Source: Streptomyces paludis
GTDB taxonomy: Bacteria > Actinomycetota > Actinomycetes > Streptomycetales > Streptomycetaceae
Length of the DNA stretch: 64,000 bases
Direction: 5' to 3'
Assembly: GCF_003344965.1 (NCBI RefSeq)
Contig: NZ_CP031194.1
Location: forward strand, 6,758,001-6,822,000
Shown here: positions 60,401-64,000 of the stretch, in pieces
How the letters are laid out: every line of letters starts with the position of its first letter
How positions within the stretch are numbered: position 1 is the first letter of the stretch
The notes under the pieces: generated by a model
The model's database searches: none
Seen by the model: only the letters and a program-made list of their open reading frames with translations
What the model was told of the DNA's origin: nothing
Translations under genes and position numbers: made by a program

Positions 60401-61720
60401 GTGGCCGTGGAGATCGAACTGACGGCTGTCGCGGACGGTCCGGTCCGGGCGTCCTTCGCCGTGGTGCGCGGACCGCAGGCGTACCGCCGCCCCCAGTGGC
60501 TGGAACCGGCGGCGCCCGACCACACTGATGGCGCTGACCGCACACCGGACAGCGCCGTCGGGCGCGCCACGGATCTGACGTTCCGGGCGCGGCTGCGCAC
60601 ACTGCCGACCGACTGCACCGTCCAGATCGCGTGCGACGGCCCGTGCGGTGTGTTCGTCAACGGTGTCGAGATCGGCAGACAGGGCGACTTCAACCCGTAC
60701 CCCGGCCACCGCGAGATCCGGGTCCACCCCTACGACCTCCGGGACCGGCTCCGTACGGGCGAGAACACCGTCGTACTCCGGGTCGTCAACACCGGCGACG
60801 CCCCTGTCGCCGCCCCCACCGGCGCCGTCCTGGACTCCCTGCCCACGGCCCGCGGCGGCCTCGGCTGGAGCAGCGGACCCGGCTGGACGGCCCACCGCGA
60901 CGGCGGCCAAGTGCCGCTGAATACACGCCTGTTGACCGCGCGCGATCCACGTTTCGTGTGTCTGTGGGCCCGTCCCCATCCGCTGCCCGGCGCCCACTGG
61001 CTGGAGCCCGCCGCCGCGCCCCGCGACACCGTCGAGCCGCTCGTCCCGGACCTCGCGCCGGACGGCGGTGAGCGGATCGAGTGGCTGCGGATGGCCGCGC
61101 CCCTCGGTACCACCGCGCTGAGTGTCCCCACCACGCTCGACACCACCGTCTTCGTCGGGGGCACGGCGTACCGGCCGGACGGGGGCGGACGGGTCGAGCC
61201 GGCGGGCCCGCTCGCCGCAGGGACGCCGGTGCATCTGCGGATCAGGGCCATCGACGGCCGGCGCGGCGGGGCGCTGCTCGATACGGCCGTCGAGGTCGAA
61301 GTCGCGGAAGCGCCCGCGCCGTTGGCGAGCTGGGAGGAGCTGGGACTGCGCTCCCTGGGCGGTCAGGTACGCCACCGGACGACGGTGTGTGTGCCCGAGG
61401 GACCGGGGGAGGGGACGGTGCTGCTGGACCTCGGCGAGGTGCGCGGGTGCGCCGATGTCACGGTCAACGGACGGCTGACCGACCGGCTTGTGTGGGGGCC
61501 CTGGACCAGCGATGTCACCGACGCCCTGAGGCCGGGCGAGAACAGCGTCGAGATCGTCGTACGCGGCACCCTCGCCGGCTGCCTCGACGATGCCTCACCG
61601 ACCGGGGCGATCGCCGCCGGGCAGGTCCGTACGGGCCTCTTCGGCCCCGTACGGCTCCTGCGCCACGCGCCGTACGGGGCCGGGACGGCGGCCGGTCGCA
61701 CAGCGGAGCGACACCTGTGA
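57467..61720 (+). CDS. very large glycoside hydrolase, GH106-like (putative alpha-L-rhamnosidase)
   Basis: 1417 residues, no signal peptide, so probably cytosolic. The start PLWWWSGATVTREGLRRQLEQM and GIRQAVVMCLAP follow the PFWFWNG pattern of GH106-type catalytic domains; WIEAFHSTGWGGTLEE and FFQDELPALP hold candidate catalytic acids. C-terminal half has two galactose-binding-like/jelly-roll segments (about 880-960 and 1290-1400; LLDLGEVRGCADVTVNG). GAAGGG site 9 bases before the ATG. Codon 551 (59117-59119) is TTA. A 15-base tandem repeat at about 57885-57916 codes TGEGV repeats. Exact glycosidic target uncertain. Confidence 0.82.
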   Translation: MPDSSRHAQELLTRFTAPEARFGPLPLWWWSGATVTREGLRRQLEQMVAQGIRQAVVMCLAPTGPMFGSLADDPPFLSPRWLGLLDTACADAEELGFSLWMYDQIGFSGANFQGRLTADRPEFAGLALHRTTVRSTGEEATGEGVTGEGVTVLAAPAGHTALAAHARVLPGGGGAPATAPPVAVPLAADGTARWSGPPADLTLVHSGTSGFDYFGEEACAALLDQVHGTLERHAGHWFGRSIGGFFQDELPALPTWGRDFAETFTQRFGYDPLPLLRYLWCDDDTAVDGPPGEDGTGGSRAARFRRDYHAHRAHLGRRGFFDRHDAWFARHGLICGFDQPSPAREGDPSGGVQVYGDYLSTHTGYGAPGSDHWGDPKVHSSLAHARGHERTWIEAFHSTGWGGTLEETYDWLAPLLRRGANLYNPHAVYYSTAGGWWEWAPPSTCWRQPYWPSYHVFAGAVARLCSVLSAGTHVCDTVLLSPTTTAQAYQRLDGPLGPAREAAEVYHQLNGRSSWYAEERGVLERAGLDHDVLDEAALATATVIGAREGGLRVGDETYRTVVLPAVRALRADAARTLVRFAAAGGRVICVGRAPELFLGEGEMDDGAGSLFAAALDRGDILLAERAERVPDLVARGPVRVRADAPYLLRRHGDCHVLTLVAHDERSGTAAPVVSLDTVDWWTGGFPWEKYWDQLRTTGYRFGPAGERRARVRVEGVGAGTGAGTVRPRAQRWDPRTGHRTELTVTLAPDGAWLLDVGFEDGPVALVVLGGALPPATRAPHGEPRGALALDGPWTALATSTLDNSRGDLAAADRTGVLPIEVWRLDHLVGDGDGADAVPTVPADSEAWRPVVAGHGPFALVRGPWTGSDSGPGSGSGSDRDWRPAEWSLSRGIRNDPVHEGTLGPKGYVPEEFLDWRHVPAGARVAVRTWLTLPDRDGLYLAVGANAVRRITVDGAVLTTRDTGYQSFSLLPARAAGRSVAVEIELTAVADGPVRASFAVVRGPQAYRRPQWLEPAAPDHTDGADRTPDSAVGRATDLTFRARLRTLPTDCTVQIACDGPCGVFVNGVEIGRQGDFNPYPGHREIRVHPYDLRDRLRTGENTVVLRVVNTGDAPVAAPTGAVLDSLPTARGGLGWSSGPGWTAHRDGGQVPLNTRLLTARDPRFVCLWARPHPLPGAHWLEPAAAPRDTVEPLVPDLAPDGGERIEWLRMAAPLGTTALSVPTTLDTTVFVGGTAYRPDGGGRVEPAGPLAAGTPVHLRIRAIDGRRGGALLDTAVEVEVAEAPAPLASWEELGLRSLGGQVRHRTTVCVPEGPGEGTVLLDLGEVRGCADVTVNGRLTDRLVWGPWTSDVTDALRPGENSVEIVVRGTLAGCLDDASPTGAIAAGQVRTGLFGPVRLLRHAPYGAGTAAGRTAERHL

Positions 61721-61733
61721 TGTCCCCCGCTGG

Positions 61734-64000
61734 TCACCGTGCTTCTACGGTCCACACCCGGACGATGTCGGCGTCGACCCCGTGCAGCGCGACATGGTGC
61801 GGCGACCCGGCGGAGCCCGGGCGGGCGCCGGGCGGGAAGCGGACGGGGGAGCCGGCCGCCAGGGGGAGCAGCCGCAGCTCTACGGTCCGCTCCCCGTCGC
61901 CGGGTGTCAGCGGCCCGAGGGCGCTCAGGCCGAACTCCCAGGGGCGGCCGTGGTAGAAGTCGTCGGCGACGAGGGTGCCTTCGGCGTCGTGGGCGCGCGC
62001 GGTGTCACCGCTCCAGTGGACGCGCAGGACGACCTCGTCGGCGTCGGCGGGGATACCGGTCACCCGGACCCGGTGGATCTCCGCCCGCTCGTACGCCTCG
62101 GCGGGCGGGGCGCTCGCCCGGCCGGGTACGGAGACGACGGTGGCCGGGGGCGGGTCCGCCGCGCGGAGGCGGTCCGTGGTCACCCGTACCGTGTCGTCGT
62201 TCCGTATCCCACGGTCCGGTGTCAGTGTGTAGCGCGTGAACACACCGTCGGCCGCCGGGGTGAGTGTCGCGCCCGGTGTGCCGGGGAGGCGGTCCGGGGC
62301 GGGCAGCAGCGCGAAACCGGGCCGGTCGCGGGCGGTGTGCAGCCGGAGCACACCGTCGTCGGCGGTGACGGCGTCGGGACAGAGCACCAGCCGCTCCGTA
62401 CCGAACACATCGAGGCGTACGGCCGTGCGCGCCGTGGCCGCGTCCAGCAGCAGGATGTCGGTCGCGCCCGTGTCGGTGGCGACGGTGATGAGACAGTCCG
62501 TACCCGGCCGGGCACCCTCGACCAGCAGTGTGTCGCCGGTGTCCGTGACGGTGGCGCCCTCGGGCAGGGCGAGCACGGCCGGCGCGGGACGGTCGAACGC
62601 CAGCTCGGCGGGGATCCCGGCGGTGGCGGCCAGCACCAGCAGCGGGCGCCCGCCGCGCTCCGCGACCGGGCCCAGCACACACACCGGCTGCGCGGTCGCC
62701 CACGCGAGGCGCACCCCGGCCGTCCGCAGCCCGACGGGCCAGCAGAAGTACGCGCCCGACGGTACGGTCACCGGCCGGTGCGGGAGCCGGACGCGGCGGC
62801 CGGCCGGCAGGGCGAGATCGAAGCGCACGTCGTGGTGGTCGGGGAGCCGGTCGTACGGCTGGTGGTTGGTGACGAAGAGCCAGCCGCTCTCGCCGTCGGA
62901 CCGCAGGGCCCAGCGCAGGGTGGTGGTGTCCTCGGCCCCCGCCGGGGTCCGCTCGGGCAGCACACTGTCGCAGGGGGCCAGCTGCTCCCCGAAGCCGGCC
63001 AGCAGCTGGTGCTGTTGGCGCAGGGCGAAGTAGTGCGGCCGGGCCTGGCCGTACGCGCCCAGCGGCGCCTGGAAGTCGTAGCTCAGCTCCGGCACGTCGT
63101 TGGGGTATCCGGTCGCGTGGGACTCCTGGAGCCCGGGGGCCGGGTTGGTGCCGCCGTGGAAGACGTAGTAGCCCTGCCAGTTGGAGCCGCAGCCCAGTTT
63201 GGTCAGCGCCTGCGCGGCGATGTCGTCCGGCTCGGTCCGTACCCTGCGGTGGTACGCCTGGGTCATACCGCCGCCCAACTCGCAGGTGGCGAAGGGGAAT
63301 CGGCCGGCGGGGACGGCGCCGTCCCCGGGCGCGTGCGGATCGGTGCGGAGGTCGGCGCCGATGCCCGGGTCGTCGCGCTCGTGCCGGTAGTGGAAGTTGG
63401 CGCGGCACCCGGCGTCCCAGGGCTCGTCGGCGTCGAACCAGAAGCCGTCGGTGTAACCGCCGTACAGCGGCAGGAGTTCGTCCCCGGGGAGCTGGGCGCC
63501 GCCCCACGCGGTCGCGGTCCACAGCGGCGCGTCGAGCCCGGCCCCGGCGGCGAGCTTCTTGAGCGTGGCGAGATGGCCGGCGTCCGCGAACAGCTCGTTC
63601 TCGATCTGGACGGCGAACACCGGCCCGCCCGACGCCCGTTCGAGGCCCCGGAGCTGGCCGGCGATCGCGCCGTACCAGCCGCGCACCAGCTCCAGATAGC
63701 CCGGATCGTCGGTGCGCGCCCGGATCTCCCCGGCCGCGTCCCGCGCCATGAGCCAGTCGGGCAGCCCGCCGTTGCGCGCCTCGGCGTGCACCCACGGGCC
63801 GATCCGGGGGACGAAGTCGAGCCCGAGACGCCCGCACAGCTCGGCGAAGTGCCGTACGTCGAACCGGCCGTCGAAGCGGAACCCGCCCTGGTCCGGGGCG
63901 TGGTGGAGCCAGAAGAGATAGCTCGCGACGGCCGTGGCACCACCGTCCCTGATCTTGCGCAGCGCCTGTTCCCAGCGGGCGCGGGGATGCCGGCTGTAGT
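61734..64000 (-). CDS. beta-galactosidase, GH35 family (5' end outside window)
   Basis: The frame is open to the right edge, so the N-terminus is missing; 755 codons are visible. Typical GH35 order: YSRHPRARWEQALRKIRDGG, YLFWLHHAP, FDVRHFAELCGRLGL, RIGPWVHAEARNGGLPDWL, the acid/base region AVQIENELFADAG and the nucleophile region FATCELGGGM, followed by HGGTNPAPGLQ and GAYGQARPHYFALR. The C-terminal half is beta-rich. It removes terminal beta-galactose. Convergent with the GH106-like gene with only 13 bases between stops. Confidence 0.9.
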   Translation of the reverse strand, partial: YSRHPRARWEQALRKIRDGGATAVASYLFWLHHAPDQGGFRFDGRFDVRHFAELCGRLGLDFVPRIGPWVHAEARNGGLPDWLMARDAAGEIRARTDDPGYLELVRGWYGAIAGQLRGLERASGGPVFAVQIENELFADAGHLATLKKLAAGAGLDAPLWTATAWGGAQLPGDELLPLYGGYTDGFWFDADEPWDAGCRANFHYRHERDDPGIGADLRTDPHAPGDGAVPAGRFPFATCELGGGMTQAYHRRVRTEPDDIAAQALTKLGCGSNWQGYYVFHGGTNPAPGLQESHATGYPNDVPELSYDFQAPLGAYGQARPHYFALRQQHQLLAGFGEQLAPCDSVLPERTPAGAEDTTTLRWALRSDGESGWLFVTNHQPYDRLPDHHDVRFDLALPAGRRVRLPHRPVTVPSGAYFCWPVGLRTAGVRLAWATAQPVCVLGPVAERGGRPLLVLAATAGIPAELAFDRPAPAVLALPEGATVTDTGDTLLVEGARPGTDCLITVATDTGATDILLLDAATARTAVRLDVFGTERLVLCPDAVTADDGVLRLHTARDRPGFALLPAPDRLPGTPGATLTPAADGVFTRYTLTPDRGIRNDDTVRVTTDRLRAADPPPATVVSVPGRASAPPAEAYERAEIHRVRVTGIPADADEVVLRVHWSGDTARAHDAEGTLVADDFYHGRPWEFGLSALGPLTPGDGERTVELRLLPLAAGSPVRFPPGARPGSAGSPHHVALHGVDADIVRVWTVEAR

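Overview
The window looks like a linear stretch of a Streptomyces-type actinomycete chromosome. Support for this includes very high G+C, start codons that are often GTG or TTG, ATGA/GTGA overlaps between genes, rare in-frame TTA codons, Tat-exported lipoproteins, a SigB/SigF-type sigma factor, ROK regulators and an ebo cluster of the streptomycete layout. I saw no insertion sequence, prophage, CRISPR array or rRNA. There is one tRNA-Leu(GAG). All statements come from reading the sequence; no search was run.

Layout. 1-9.9 kb: end of a sigma factor gene, pterin dehydratase, aldo/keto reductase, long-chain acyl-CoA ligase, an unusual operon pairing an MgtE-like cytosolic Mg2+-sensor protein with an Nramp-type transporter, a LysR regulator divergent from a bile-acid-symporter-family protein, and FdhD. 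10.3-15.9 kb: a three-gene ABC exporter-like operon, an oxalate/formate-type MFS antiporter with an overlapping 48-residue membrane peptide, and a FabH-like ketosynthase. 16.0-27.7 kb: a ROK regulator, a CUT2-type sugar ABC transporter, a Gfo/Idh/MocA dehydrogenase, an AP-endonuclease-fold isomerase/epimerase and a giant secreted multidomain protein (PQQ-type dehydrogenase, PKD, CBM6-like, ThuA, DUF1080). This set fits uptake and 3-keto-type breakdown of a glycoside or anhydrosugar. The ROK gene and the giant gene carry the same operator/promoter module with identical internal spacing, so they are probably one regulon.

27.9-36.0 kb: a tightly coupled ebo-type cluster (inositol-phosphate-synthase-like cyclase, UbiA prenyltransferase, TIM-barrel enzyme, EboA, TatD-like EboB, EboE, phosphodiesterase EboF) followed by a Tat-exported TIM-barrel protein with a TTA codon inside its signal peptide. 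This cluster probably makes and moves an unknown cyclitol-linked or prenylated metabolite, and is the best candidate for an incompletely described system. 36.2 kb: tRNA-Leu(GAG).

36.4-43.2 kb: SDR/TetR divergent pair with a palindromic operator; a MarR gene with two SDR-like genes that seem to lack the YxxxK active site; twin MarR operators; then a membrane flavohaem reductase, an FMN-binding secreted protein and ApbE, which together form an extracytoplasmic electron-transfer unit. 43.3-57.4 kb: an NB-ARC/TPR regulator-like protein with a TTA codon, P450, aquaglyceroporin, FAD monooxygenase, a TPM-domain protein, a PH-domain membrane protein, alkaline phosphatase with a possible PHO box, a lipoprotein, a SodC-like protein, an ATP-dependent DNA ligase with an 87-residue partner, an antitoxin-like protein, DinB and an MFS remnant. 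57.5-64 kb: a very large GH106-like glycosidase (TTA codon) facing a GH35 beta-galactosidase that runs off the window.
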